Below, piece after piece: positions 18,101 through 25,832 of a DNA stretch of 64,000 nucleotides. Made by a program: the position numbers and the translations under genes. The notes beneath the pieces are model-generated. The model was not told where the DNA came from, searched no databases, and saw nothing but the letters and a program-made list of their open reading frames with translations. The stretch lies in NCBI GenBank assembly GCA_934130165.1, contig CAKOXO010000002.1:1-64000 (forward strand), read 5' to 3'. How positions within the stretch are numbered: position 1 is the stretch's first letter; every line of letters begins with the position of its first letter. Source of the stretch: an uncultured Bacilli bacterium (GTDB lineage: Bacteria; Bacillota_I; Bacilli_A; RF39; UBA660).

Positions 18101-18213
18101 ACTCTTTCTGATAATACTGCTGTTTTACCACTACCCGCTCCAGCTGAAACTATTATATTATTGCCATCTAAATTTATAGCATCTAACTGCTCTTTAGTCC
18201 ACTTTGTTGCCAT
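15130..18213 (-). CDS. addA: ATP-dependent helicase/nuclease subunit A (AddA)
   Basis: A 1027-residue UvrD-like helicase with a C-terminal nuclease, the motor of the AddAB (RecBCD-type) complex that resects double-strand breaks for recombination. Visible motifs: Q motif and Walker A (SAGAGSGKTAVLSERVL), TFTNAAAKEMKDRI, motif II DEYQDTND, GDIKQSIYRFRNA, TIHKSKGLEFPI and FYVAVTRAKEQ. The PD-(D/E)XK nuclease ends in GIIDLMIE and IIIIDYKLKN. It is about 200 residues shorter than the B. subtilis protein. AGGAGG lies inside the end of addB; ATG at 18213 (or 18216) is preferred over the GTG at 18222 for spacing. It overlaps addB by 20 bases. Confidence 0.95.
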   Translation of the reverse strand: MATKWTKEQLDAINLDGNNIIVSAGAGSGKTAVLSERVLRKVNHGVHINEILILTFTNAAAKEMKDRIRNKLKKSGNMEEVNLIDTSYITTFDSFSLSVVKKYHTILNISKDIGITDNSLLCIKKNEILDEIFDEYYEDSDSSFEKLINDYCFKDDKELKRLIIKVSDKLDMKYDKLDFLNSYLDKYYSNEYINNSIDMYYNEIEKLIYKIGSTIKELSLYLDGTYISKMEDQLSKLYKSTNYDEVVTSLDFRLPPLPKNSLEEAKLIKEKISSYVKEIKSLVIYESSNEIKEEILKTKSNTQKIIEIITEFDRRFNKFKLENNMFDFSDINKMAIDIVSNNEDIKSELKNMFKEIMIDEYQDTNDIGEYFISLISNNNVYMVGDIKQSIYRFRNANPYIFKGKYDLYSNTDKGIKIDLLKNFRSREEVLSDINLLFNDLMTDDIGGADYKKSHQMIFGNKTYNEDGHTNQNYNLELLTYKNDKTFSNAEKEIFIICEDIIKKVSSKYQIFDKDECILRNVKYSDFVILIDRATDFDTYKKVFEYLGIPLTLYKDVELKNGDDILVIRNLLKLIKYMDLEDYNKEFKYAFLSIGRSFLFRLSDDELFNYITKDIFKQSIIYKKLEEAYNYYYELSPKMFLIKLLEIFNYEEKLLNVGGINVGRVRLEYFYNLLNDYSKSGNDINDFIDYLDNIFELDNKVTFPLNSESSDSVKIMTIHKSKGLEFPICYFSGFTKEFSFRELNDNILYSNKYGIITPYFNEYIKPTIYKTLLMLDTKNEELSEKIRLFYVAVTRAKEQMIIVMPELEEEISIDKEKIKSFYDMIKLIYSNISKYVVPREANYTKDYLINKNSNDHLKLITNDDNINIENYNFIEDEEVDLKFSKNNGSRLITKEEKEKMVYGTKVHEVLELMDFKNPNYTNIDSKITEKIKSFIDSDLIKNNINSKFYKEYEFIYKEENIVKNGIIDLMIENESEIIIIDYKLKNIDDDAYNEQLNGYGKYIASKTNKKISKYLYSIIDCKFKKIEG

Positions 18214-20521
18214 CATCTTCACCTCCTAAAAAATCCAAGTTATCAACTTTATCTAGATATATATAATCTTTATTATTAACAAAACAAATATCATGAAATT
18301 CACAATTGGTACAAGATTTATTTTTTTCTATAACCTTAGGATTAATATCAAACTTAGCATTTAAAATATTATCTACTACCTCATCAATTACACCTTCTGT
18401 ATATTTTAAAATATTATATATATCATCATCACTTAATACTTTACTGTTCTTAGAAAATGAACCATCTTTATTAATTTTCATAGACTTAATCATTTCACTA
18501 GATTCATAACTTCTATCAAATTTAGATAAATTTTCTATATTATCTGTAGAATAACCTTGTAACTTTAAATTATTTTTCTTAATATCATAGAGGTTTTTCC
18601 CTAATTCCCATTTATAGTTTGGATACAAAACCCTTTGAAAGTACATTCCAGTAAAGATTGCCGATGTAAAAATAGATGATTTACTTATTAAATATAAATA
18701 TATAGGAAGTTGCATATTAAGACCATATTTCATATTATTAATACTTGTATTTATAGTACCCGTTTTATAGTCAACAACAGAAAAATAAGTATCAGTAGAA
18801 TTATTGGTACTAATTATTTTGTCTATTTTACCAGTAAAATAAATTTCTAAATCTTTCCTTAGTTTTATTTTAACTTCTTCTTCAGTTAAAATATTCTTAT
18901 ATTCAGATAACATTTCTAAATCCTTTATAATATCTATATCTTCACTTAATTTCTTCTTTAAATCTTTTAAGAAGAATTTTTCTTTTAGGCTTAATTCATA
19001 CTTTTCTAAATATGAATCCCATTCTAGGTCAAAGTTAAAACATTCATTATACATTACAGAAAATATATAGTGAAATAAGTTACCTACAAAAATAGAAAAT
19101 GTATCCTTTGATTGATTAATTTTTAATATATAATTGATATAGTATTTAAATGCACAATTGTTATATGTATTTAAAGAAGTATAACTAAGTTTTAAATAAT
19201 TATTTATATAATTTATAAATGAAGATGTATTAATGCCAGTAAAACTATTATCATACGTATTATAATTAATATCATAATGACTAACTAGTTTAGTTAATAA
19301 ATTACTTTTCTCACCATATTTATAGTAATTATCAAGTAATTCACCTAAACGTAATTTATTATATAAATCCGAATTATATACTTTTTTACTATCATATTTA
19401 GATACATTCAAGTTTAAATCACTAATTAAGGAAGATGGCAAATAACTATTAAAATTACTCTTTTCCTTATAAGAGATAAATAAGTTTTTTATTTTTCCAA
19501 GATAATTGCTAATACTTTTTTTCTCTCTAATATTTTTTTCCGTAGTCAAATAAAGATTCACTTCATCTTTAATACTATCAGTAATATACTCTTCATTCTT
19601 ATAAGTTCTAGGTATAATATCCTGATTAAATCCTAAAACAAATAGATAATCATCTTCTTCTATTGGGGTTCCAATATCAATAATATTAACTGCATTCTTA
19701 TATTTTGTTTGAGGTATATATGTATGTTTTAATTTATCAGTTAAAAATATATTATAATTAACATCATCAGAAATATCTACAAGTGAGTTTAAAACCTCGA
19801 TAAGCTTTGTACCTATCTTTGTTTTAAATGATGGTATCTTTTTAGTATTTAGATAGTCTTTAACTATTTTAGTACCATAAATAGATTCTCTCATATCCAA
19901 GTTTATTGGAATCTTAAAGTATGAAAATAATCTATTTATAGTATATAGATAATCTTCTCCTACATTTGTAAGATATATTTTATTCAAATCTACTCCATCA
20001 TTAACCAATGTTAAAATATTATCTATTACATATAAAATTTCCTCTTCTAAGGTATTACAACATGTAACACTACATTCTAATTTCTGTGAAGATTCATCAA
20101 GAATAATAAATTTTTTAAAATCATCTTTTTCATATTTCTCTAAATTATTATCAATAATAATTACGGTTTTAGTATTTAAATAACTGTTAAATAATTTATC
20201 AAAATATAATAGTTTTTCATTAATTAATTCAATCTTTAACCTTTTTAAAAATTTAAGTTTTTCATTTTTATAGTTTTTATCTATATCTATGGGATATAAA
20301 TTATCTAAATAAATTTTACAAACATCTATATTATAATTATACTTTGATATTAAATAACTAATTGTTTTATTATCATAAGCAAAATAAAAATGATTTTTAA
20401 ATTCATTTTTATTCATAAATTTATAGTTATATAGCTTGTCATTATATTTATTTAATATATTTTTTTTAATACCAGAATTACAAACAATTAATAAATCATC
20501 AGTTAGATACTTTTCTATCAT
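18194..20521 (-). CDS. addB: AddB-like helicase/nuclease subunit B
   Basis: A 775-residue partner of AddA, upstream in the same operon. The C-terminal PD-(D/E)XK nuclease shows GKIDKI and VVDYKTG. Four cysteines that bind a [4Fe-4S] cluster in AddB are present: one in NNCAFKYYINYI and three in CTNCEFHDIC. At the N-terminus, where B. subtilis AddB has a Walker A loop, this protein reads VCNSGIKKNI with no GKS/GKT, so ATP binding by this subunit is probably lost. It is about 390 residues shorter than the B. subtilis form. AGGTGG precedes the ATG. The call rests mostly on the Fe-S nuclease domain and linkage to addA. Confidence 0.85.
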   Translation of the reverse strand: MIEKYLTDDLLIVCNSGIKKNILNKYNDKLYNYKFMNKNEFKNHFYFAYDNKTISYLISKYNYNIDVCKIYLDNLYPIDIDKNYKNEKLKFLKRLKIELINEKLLYFDKLFNSYLNTKTVIIIDNNLEKYEKDDFKKFIILDESSQKLECSVTCCNTLEEEILYVIDNILTLVNDGVDLNKIYLTNVGEDYLYTINRLFSYFKIPINLDMRESIYGTKIVKDYLNTKKIPSFKTKIGTKLIEVLNSLVDISDDVNYNIFLTDKLKHTYIPQTKYKNAVNIIDIGTPIEEDDYLFVLGFNQDIIPRTYKNEEYITDSIKDEVNLYLTTEKNIREKKSISNYLGKIKNLFISYKEKSNFNSYLPSSLISDLNLNVSKYDSKKVYNSDLYNKLRLGELLDNYYKYGEKSNLLTKLVSHYDINYNTYDNSFTGINTSSFINYINNYLKLSYTSLNTYNNCAFKYYINYILKINQSKDTFSIFVGNLFHYIFSVMYNECFNFDLEWDSYLEKYELSLKEKFFLKDLKKKLSEDIDIIKDLEMLSEYKNILTEEEVKIKLRKDLEIYFTGKIDKIISTNNSTDTYFSVVDYKTGTINTSINNMKYGLNMQLPIYLYLISKSSIFTSAIFTGMYFQRVLYPNYKWELGKNLYDIKKNNLKLQGYSTDNIENLSKFDRSYESSEMIKSMKINKDGSFSKNSKVLSDDDIYNILKYTEGVIDEVVDNILNAKFDINPKVIEKNKSCTNCEFHDICFVNNKDYIYLDKVDNLDFLGGEDDGNKVD

Positions 20522-20570
20522 ATTACCACCTATATTTATTATAGACTGAAACCACTATTATCTTCAAGAA

Positions 20571-20592
20571 AAAAAGAAGGATTTACCTTCTA
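20571..20592 (-). terminator. Terminator after the Cys-rich surface protein gene
   Basis: AGAAGG-ATTTA-CCTTCT stem with a T-run on the minus strand. The stop codon is inside the stem. Confidence 0.75.
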
Positions 20593-21630
20593 TTTTTCAC
20601 TATTATTAATTTTATTTTTTCTATAAAATTGTACTAATACAGCTATTCCTACAATTAATACAATAATACCTATACAGTATCCTATGTATGCAGTTTTTAA
20701 AGTATCAGCAACTTTTACAGTTTGATTTCCTTTGTTATTAGTATCTGTTGGATTTGCTTGATTTTCATATTTATCACCATAACTAGTTTCAGAAAAATTT
20801 GATGTATCAACATCTGGTTTTGAAATAACAATAACAGGCTTAACTCCAAATTTTCTATCTGCCTCTACTGTTTTCATAACAGTTCTCGTACCAATTCTAC
20901 CACGTCCTACAATTGTAATAGCATAAGGTGCAAGTATAGTAGAATTTGTTGCAGACATAGTCCAATATTCTTCTACCTCATTAACATTATTAGTACCACC
21001 ATATTCTTTAGAATTTGCTAAATAATTATACATCCATACTGGACAAGATTTTGACTTATCTGTACAACCTAAACTAACTGCCTCTTGAGCAGTAATCATC
21101 CTCGCTCTAGATGTGAATGGAGACATAGAATATGTATTTTCAGTACAAGCACCAAGGTCATCACATCCAGTATAAAAATTAGTTTTAAAAGTTGTTTTAC
21201 CAAGTTCAAATGTCTGTACATATGCATTTATCCAACTATTAGTATAACTACTAAGAGCATCTAACGCAGTAACAGGACCTGCATTATTAGTAGTGCTAGA
21301 ATTCCATTCTGTTCCAATCAATACTGCCTCTTGGGCCTGTAATGTAATTTTACTTGTATCGTTATTATAATCACCATCATACATAACATGAAAATATAAT
21401 GTACTCTGATCATTTACTTTATACTGAATTATATCTCCTGCCTTACAAGCTTCCTTACTATTTTTTGAATAACACATTGTTTTAATACAAGTTTCTTCTT
21501 TACCAGTCATACAATATTTTTCATCATATTTATACGCTGCAACAACATTATTATCTTCAGCATTTACACTTATAACTCCAACAAACATAAATACTAACAT
21601 AAAGATTACTACTCTAAATTTTTTCTTCAT
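20590..21630 (-). CDS. Secreted, membrane-anchored Cys-rich protein (unknown function)
   Basis: A 346-residue surface protein: signal peptide (about residues 1-24, ending VNAED), an extracellular domain with many cysteines, a linker rich in Asn and Thr, and a C-terminal transmembrane helix (about 312-335) with a basic tail. The extracellular part contains NNAGPVTALDALSS and RARMITAQEAVSLGC, ending GVKPVIVI. These elements recur in the same order in the protein at 35250 (WHGPVTA, ARLLTAQEVNAGC, GVRPAIEI) and resemble the DUF6273 fold. Function is unknown; adhesion or carbohydrate binding are guesses. AAGGAGAG precedes the ATG. It is monocistronic. Confidence 0.8.
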   Translation of the reverse strand: MKKKFRVVIFMLVFMFVGVISVNAEDNNVVAAYKYDEKYCMTGKEETCIKTMCYSKNSKEACKAGDIIQYKVNDQSTLYFHVMYDGDYNNDTSKITLQAQEAVLIGTEWNSSTTNNAGPVTALDALSSYTNSWINAYVQTFELGKTTFKTNFYTGCDDLGACTENTYSMSPFTSRARMITAQEAVSLGCTDKSKSCPVWMYNYLANSKEYGGTNNVNEVEEYWTMSATNSTILAPYAITIVGRGRIGTRTVMKTVEADRKFGVKPVIVISKPDVDTSNFSETSYGDKYENQANPTDTNNKGNQTVKVADTLKTAYIGYCIGIIVLIVGIAVLVQFYRKNKINNSEK

Positions 21631-21693
21631 TTTACTCTCTCCTTACCTTTACCCTACTCTTACAGTATATAATACAATTTTTCTGAAGTAAAG

Positions 21694-21722
21694 AAAAAAG
21701 AGGATATTAAATATCCTCTTTA
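21694..21722 (-). terminator. Terminator after rpmF
   Basis: A long perfect inverted repeat, AAAGAGGATATT / AATATCCTCTTT, with a T-run on the minus strand. Confidence 0.85.
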
Positions 21723-21731
21723 CATTTTTTA

Positions 21732-21938
21732 CTAAGCTTCTTTTACTTCTATAACTGTTTGTTTTTTATAACTTCCACATTTTTTACATACTCTATGTGG
21801 TTTAATCATTTCTCCACATGTTGGACATTTTGTAAGATTTGGAGCTACCATAGCTTTATGAGCTTGTCTTGTTCTTTTTCTTGTTTTTGAAACCTTACGA
21901 AATGGTACAGCAAACATTTGAATATCTAGTTTTAGCAT
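21732..21938 (-). CDS. rpmF: 50S ribosomal protein L32 with an unusual N-terminal leader
   Basis: A 67-residue protein. From AVPFRKVSKTRKR onward it is ordinary Firmicutes L32, with zinc ligands CPTC and CKKC. Normally L32 begins with Met directly before AVPF. Here the reading starts nine residues earlier, as MLKLDIQMFAVPF. ATG at 21938 has AAAGGAG seven bases upstream, whereas the internal ATG in the leader has no ribosome-binding site, so the leader is probably translated. It is almost the same as the leader of L27 in this window (LLKLNIQLFA), which the Prp protease (gene at 40496) removes. It follows yceD by 4 bases, the usual pair. Confidence 0.93.
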   Translation of the reverse strand: MLKLDIQMFAVPFRKVSKTRKRTRQAHKAMVAPNLTKCPTCGEMIKPHRVCKKCGSYKKQTVIEVKEA

Positions 21939-21942
21939 TTTA

Positions 21943-22398
21943 TCACTCCTTTTTATCAAAGTTTTTTAATAAATCATTAAATGGATTACTAGAAGAAATT
22001 CGATCTTCTTCACTAATCAATTTCCATCCATCCCCATGAAATTCACTGAGATCCATAACCTTAGTAAACTTTAAGGGAATCTCTAGTACAATATTTTCCC
22101 ACAAAAACTCGAATAAATCAAGTGTATTTTCATCTTTTTTCAAAGTTTCGTCCAAAATATCGCTATATTTGATAGAAATAGGATATTCTACATCTTCATC
22201 TGATATAGAATCTTTTATTATCAAAATTCCATCTATATCAAAATCTCCCCATAGTTCATTTTCACTATCGTAGTAGAACCTCCCATTAACTTGAAGATTT
22301 TTTATATCAAGAACTCCACTATTTTCATAATAAGACTTTGGAATAATTATAGTATCATTTATTAAATATTCTTTATTAAAGTTTAAATCTATATTCAT
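21943..22398 (-). CDS. yceD: DUF177/YceD-family protein
   Basis: A 151-residue acidic cytoplasmic protein of the DUF177 family, almost always found directly before rpmF as here. YceD is implicated in 23S rRNA and large-subunit assembly in other organisms, but its mechanism is not settled. The sequence has the family pattern: a beta-rich N-terminus, DFDIDGILIIKDS, then the acidic centre and the C-terminal NPFNDLLKNF. GTAGGAGTGA precedes the ATG. It is co-transcribed with rpmF from the extended -10 promoter at 22419. Confidence 0.82.
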   Translation of the reverse strand: MNIDLNFNKEYLINDTIIIPKSYYENSGVLDIKNLQVNGRFYYDSENELWGDFDIDGILIIKDSISDEDVEYPISIKYSDILDETLKKDENTLDLFEFLWENIVLEIPLKFTKVMDLSEFHGDGWKLISEEDRISSSNPFNDLLKNFDKKE

Positions 22399-22418
22399 CT
22401 AATCACTCCTACTACTTT

Positions 22419-22447
22419 AGTATACCATTTTATATAAGTTTTGTCTT
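22419..22447 (-). promoter_or_regulatory. Promoter of yceD-rpmF
   Basis: On the minus strand, AAGACA (22442-22447), a 17-base spacer and TATACT (22419-22424) preceded by TGG (extended -10). The -10 box is about 20 bases upstream of the yceD start. Confidence 0.7.
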
Positions 22448-22500
22448 TATTTTATAACGTATTTGTGATAAAATTATAACTACTAAAAAGAGGTGATTTA

Positions 22501-23652
22501 ATGGCAGTGGGAATTATAGCTGAATATAATCCCTTCCATAACGGTCATAAGTACCATTTAGATAAAATTAAAAAAATGTATAAAAATGAGGAAATCATCC
22601 TAGTATTAAGTGGCAATTTCACTCAACGTGGTGAACCATCTATTATTGATAAATGGAAAAAAACTGAAATAGCTATCAAAGCTGGGGTTGATTTGGTAGT
22701 AGAACTCCCCTTTGTTTTTTCTACACAATCAGCTGATTTTTTCAGTTATGGAGCGGTAAGTATACTAGAAAAATTAAAAGTAGATAAACTTGTATTTGGT
22801 AGTGAGTCAGATAATATTGATGATTTAATAACCATTGCAAAGTGTCAAATTAATAATGATGACTTTGAAAAACTTGTAAAAATATATTCAAAATTTGGAG
22901 AAAATTACCCTACTGCAGTTTCAAAAGCAGTTATGGATTTAACAGGTAAGAATGTTAAGACACCAAATGATTTACTTGGAGTCAGTTATATTAAAACCAT
23001 TTTAAAAAATAGTTTTAATATTAAACCTATATGTATAAAAAGAACGAGTGATTACCATAGTATAGAGCTTAAAAATACTAGTAGTGCTACTGCAATACGT
23101 AAAGCTTTGTATAATAAAAATGATATTACAAATTCAGTACCAAGTTTTGTACTTCCATACTTAAATAATCTTCACTTTAAAGATAATTATTTTAATTTAT
23201 TGAAATACAAAATAATTACAGACAATGATTTATCAATTTATCAAACTGTTGATGAAGGTATTGATAAAAAACTAAAAAAAGTAATTAAAAACTGCAATAC
23301 ATATGATGATGTTATAAATGAAATAAAATCAAAAAGATATACTTATAATAAAATTAATAGAATGCTACTACATATATTAGTATCTTTCACTAAAGAGATG
23401 GCCAGAAAAATAAAGGATATTGAATATATTCGTATACTAGGTTTTAATAATAATGGTCAAAAATATTTAAATAGTATAAAGAAAAAAGTTGATATAAAAA
23501 TACTTAGTAAATTTGAAAGAAATTGTTCTAAAATGTTAGATTTTGAATTGAAAACAACGGAAATATATAGTTTATGTGAAAGTAATCAATTGTATTTAGT
23601 AGAGGAAGAATATAAAAACCATTTAGGAGGTAATAAATATGATAAAAACTAA
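22501..23652 (+). CDS. tmcAL: tRNA(Met) cytidine acetate ligase
   Basis: A 383-residue enzyme (YlbM family) that activates acetate with ATP and acetylates the wobble cytidine (ac4C34) of elongator tRNA-Met. The N-terminus GIIAEYNPFHNGHKYHL is the nucleotidyltransferase HxGH motif in its family-specific form; LSGNFTQRGEP and the later SSATAIRKAL are further hallmarks. AGAGGTGA lies 5-6 bases before the ATG. It is divergent from yceD and overlaps gmk by 14 bases, so the two are co-transcribed. Confidence 0.94.
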   Translation: MAVGIIAEYNPFHNGHKYHLDKIKKMYKNEEIILVLSGNFTQRGEPSIIDKWKKTEIAIKAGVDLVVELPFVFSTQSADFFSYGAVSILEKLKVDKLVFGSESDNIDDLITIAKCQINNDDFEKLVKIYSKFGENYPTAVSKAVMDLTGKNVKTPNDLLGVSYIKTILKNSFNIKPICIKRTSDYHSIELKNTSSATAIRKALYNKNDITNSVPSFVLPYLNNLHFKDNYFNLLKYKIITDNDLSIYQTVDEGIDKKLKKVIKNCNTYDDVINEIKSKRYTYNKINRMLLHILVSFTKEMARKIKDIEYIRILGFNNNGQKYLNSIKKKVDIKILSKFERNCSKMLDFELKTTEIYSLCESNQLYLVEEEYKNHLGGNKYDKN

Positions 23653-24292
23653 AAAAAGAGGAATTTTATTTGTTGTATCTGGGCCATCTGGTTGTGGTAA
23701 AGATACAGTTATACAAGAATTAATGAAAAAAAGAAAAAAACTATGGTTATCAATCTCCTGCACTAGTAGAGAAATGAGACCTGGTGAAATTAATGAAAAG
23801 GATTATTATTTTTTAAGTAAAGATGAATTTGAAGATAAAATAAAAAATGATGAGTTATTAGAATATGCAGAATATGCTGGAAACTATTATGGTACTCCTA
23901 GAGAGCATATTGAAAAGCATTTATCAGATGGTGAAGATGTTGTTTTAGTTATTGAAATAGTTGGAGCTTTAAAAATAAAAGAACTACTACCTGATACACT
24001 ATTTATATTCATTTTACCACCTAGTATGAAGGAATTAAGAAAAAGGTTAACTGGAAGGGGCACAGAGTCCAAAGACAAAATAGATAAAAGATTTAAACGT
24101 GCTTATGAAGAAATAAATGCTGTTAATGATTACAACTATGTGGTTGTTAACGATGATGTAGAAAATGCTGTTGAAAAAATTAATGCAATTTTAATATCTG
24201 AAAAATGCAGGGTTGATAGAATTGAAAAACTAGATGTTGATAATGTTGAAGAAGAAATCCATGAAACATTAATAAATGAAAGTAAAAAGTAA
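23639..24292 (+). CDS. gmk: Guanylate kinase
   Basis: A 217-residue kinase converting GMP and ATP to GDP and ADP in purine salvage and synthesis. The P-loop reads SGPSGCGKDT (the usual form is SGPSGVGKGT), followed by the GMP-binding SCTSREMRPGE and DYYFLSKDEF, then YGTPREHI, the lid RLTGRGTES and the closing YNYVVVNDD. The start overlaps the end of tmcAL, and GGAGGT lies inside that gene. The C-terminal 25 residues extend slightly beyond the usual end and are acidic. Confidence 0.96.
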   Translation: MIKTKKRGILFVVSGPSGCGKDTVIQELMKKRKKLWLSISCTSREMRPGEINEKDYYFLSKDEFEDKIKNDELLEYAEYAGNYYGTPREHIEKHLSDGEDVVLVIEIVGALKIKELLPDTLFIFILPPSMKELRKRLTGRGTESKDKIDKRFKRAYEEINAVNDYNYVVVNDDVENAVEKINAILISEKCRVDRIEKLDVDNVEEEIHETLINESKK

Positions 24293-24300
24293 TTTTAAAC

Positions 24301-24335
24301 AAAAAAATAAGTTCAAATTATGAACTTATTTTTTT
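24301..24335. terminator. Bidirectional terminator
   Basis: AATAAGTTCA-AATTA-TGAACTTATT is flanked by A7 and T7, between the convergent gmk and pyk. Confidence 0.88.
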
Positions 24336-24338
24336 ATA

Positions 24339-25748
24339 TTAATCTATAACTTCAATTTTCATTAAGTTTGTAGTTCTATTTTTGTCAGTATTAGGGAATC
24401 CACCAGTTAATAATATTACATCATTTTTATTTAATTCCATAAATTCTTTTGCTCTTTCAACACTTAAGTTTAATACTTCATCAGTTGAATTACAAACTTT
24501 TAAGTCTGCAGGATATACACCCCAATTTAGTGCAAGTTGACGTCCTACTTTTTCATCTGGGCATAAAGCTAAAATTGGAGCCTTTGGTTTTAAATTACTC
24601 ATAACTCTTGCAGTATTACCTGATAATGTGGCAGCACAGATTAATTTTGCATCTAATCTATTAGAGCTTTCTACTACACCTTCTGCAATTGCTGCTGATA
24701 CAGTTTCTATTTTTCTACCTGAAATATAATCAAATTCTGCATATTTCTCTGCTACCTCACAGATATCAGCCATAGCTTGAACTGTTTCAATTGGATGTTT
24801 ACCCATAGTAGTTTCACCACTTAACATAACTGCATCAGTACCATCTAAAACTGCATTAGCAATATCAGATGTTTCAGCACGTTTTGGTCTAGCATTATCC
24901 ATCATTGTTTCTAACATTTCAGTTGCTGTAACAGCAATTTTACCCATTTCACGGCATGTTTTAATTATATATTTTTGAGCATGTGGTACTTCTTCAGATG
25001 GAATTTCAGTTCCTAAATCACCACGTGCTACCATAGCACCATCAGATACCTCAAGAATTTCTTTTAAATTATCAATTCCTAATTTAGATTCAATCTTACA
25101 AATAATTTTCATATCTTCACGATTATGAGCTTTTAAAATTTCCTTTACCTCTAATACATCTTCTTTTGTATTAACAAATGAAAGTGCTAAAAACTCTCCA
25201 CCATGTTCACATGCATATTCAATATCTTCTCTATCTGCTTCCCCAACAAATGGAATATTTAATTTTATTCCAGGAGCTGAAAAACTCTTTCTGTTTCCTA
25301 AATGTCCACCAACAATAATCTTGCAAGTAACACCATCTTCTTCTTTAGAAATAACTTCTACTTTCATTTTTGCATTTTCTAATAATACAACGTTACCTAC
25401 ATTTAAAGAATCAATAGCAGATGGATGATTTACTGAAATTCTCTCAGCAGTACCAACTACTTCTTCTTTTACTAATCTTATAGTTTTTCCTTCAACTAAA
25501 TCTATTCCATCGTTTTCCATTACTCCTCCACGGAATTCTGGACCTTTTGTATCCCATAAAATAGCAATTGACTTACCTGTTATTTTACGGCATTCACGAA
25601 TAGCATATAGTGCTTGTGTTTTTTCTTCATCTGTAGCATGTGAAAAGTTAATTCTTCCAACATTCATTCCTGCTTCTACCATTTGTTTCATTACTTCAAC
25701 TTGATTTGATGCAGGACCGATACTACATATAATTTTTGTTTTTTTCAT
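24339..25748 (-). CDS. pyk: Pyruvate kinase
   Basis: A 469-residue glycolytic enzyme making pyruvate and ATP from phosphoenolpyruvate and ADP. Motifs: KIICSIGPASN, MNVGRINFSHAT, DTKGPEFRGG (this type usually reads GPEIRTG), the K-E catalytic region IICKIESKLGIDN, VARGDLGTEIP and ATEMLETMMDNARPKRAE. It lacks the extra C-terminal PEP-utiliser domain of Bacillus enzymes. ATG at 25748 is chosen because MKKTKII is the family start and GGAG lies 11 bases upstream. An earlier in-frame start adds ten unrelated residues. Confidence 0.97.
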   Translation of the reverse strand: MKKTKIICSIGPASNQVEVMKQMVEAGMNVGRINFSHATDEEKTQALYAIRECRKITGKSIAILWDTKGPEFRGGVMENDGIDLVEGKTIRLVKEEVVGTAERISVNHPSAIDSLNVGNVVLLENAKMKVEVISKEEDGVTCKIIVGGHLGNRKSFSAPGIKLNIPFVGEADREDIEYACEHGGEFLALSFVNTKEDVLEVKEILKAHNREDMKIICKIESKLGIDNLKEILEVSDGAMVARGDLGTEIPSEEVPHAQKYIIKTCREMGKIAVTATEMLETMMDNARPKRAETSDIANAVLDGTDAVMLSGETTMGKHPIETVQAMADICEVAEKYAEFDYISGRKIETVSAAIAEGVVESSNRLDAKLICAATLSGNTARVMSNLKPKAPILALCPDEKVGRQLALNWGVYPADLKVCNSTDEVLNLSVERAKEFMELNKNDVILLTGGFPNTDKNRTTNLMKIEVID

Positions 25749-25832
25749 ATATAATCTCACTCCATTCCTTTTCAACAAGTTAAATTATACTACATAAATT
25801 CTAAAAAAGAAATAAATTTAAAGAAAAAATCA

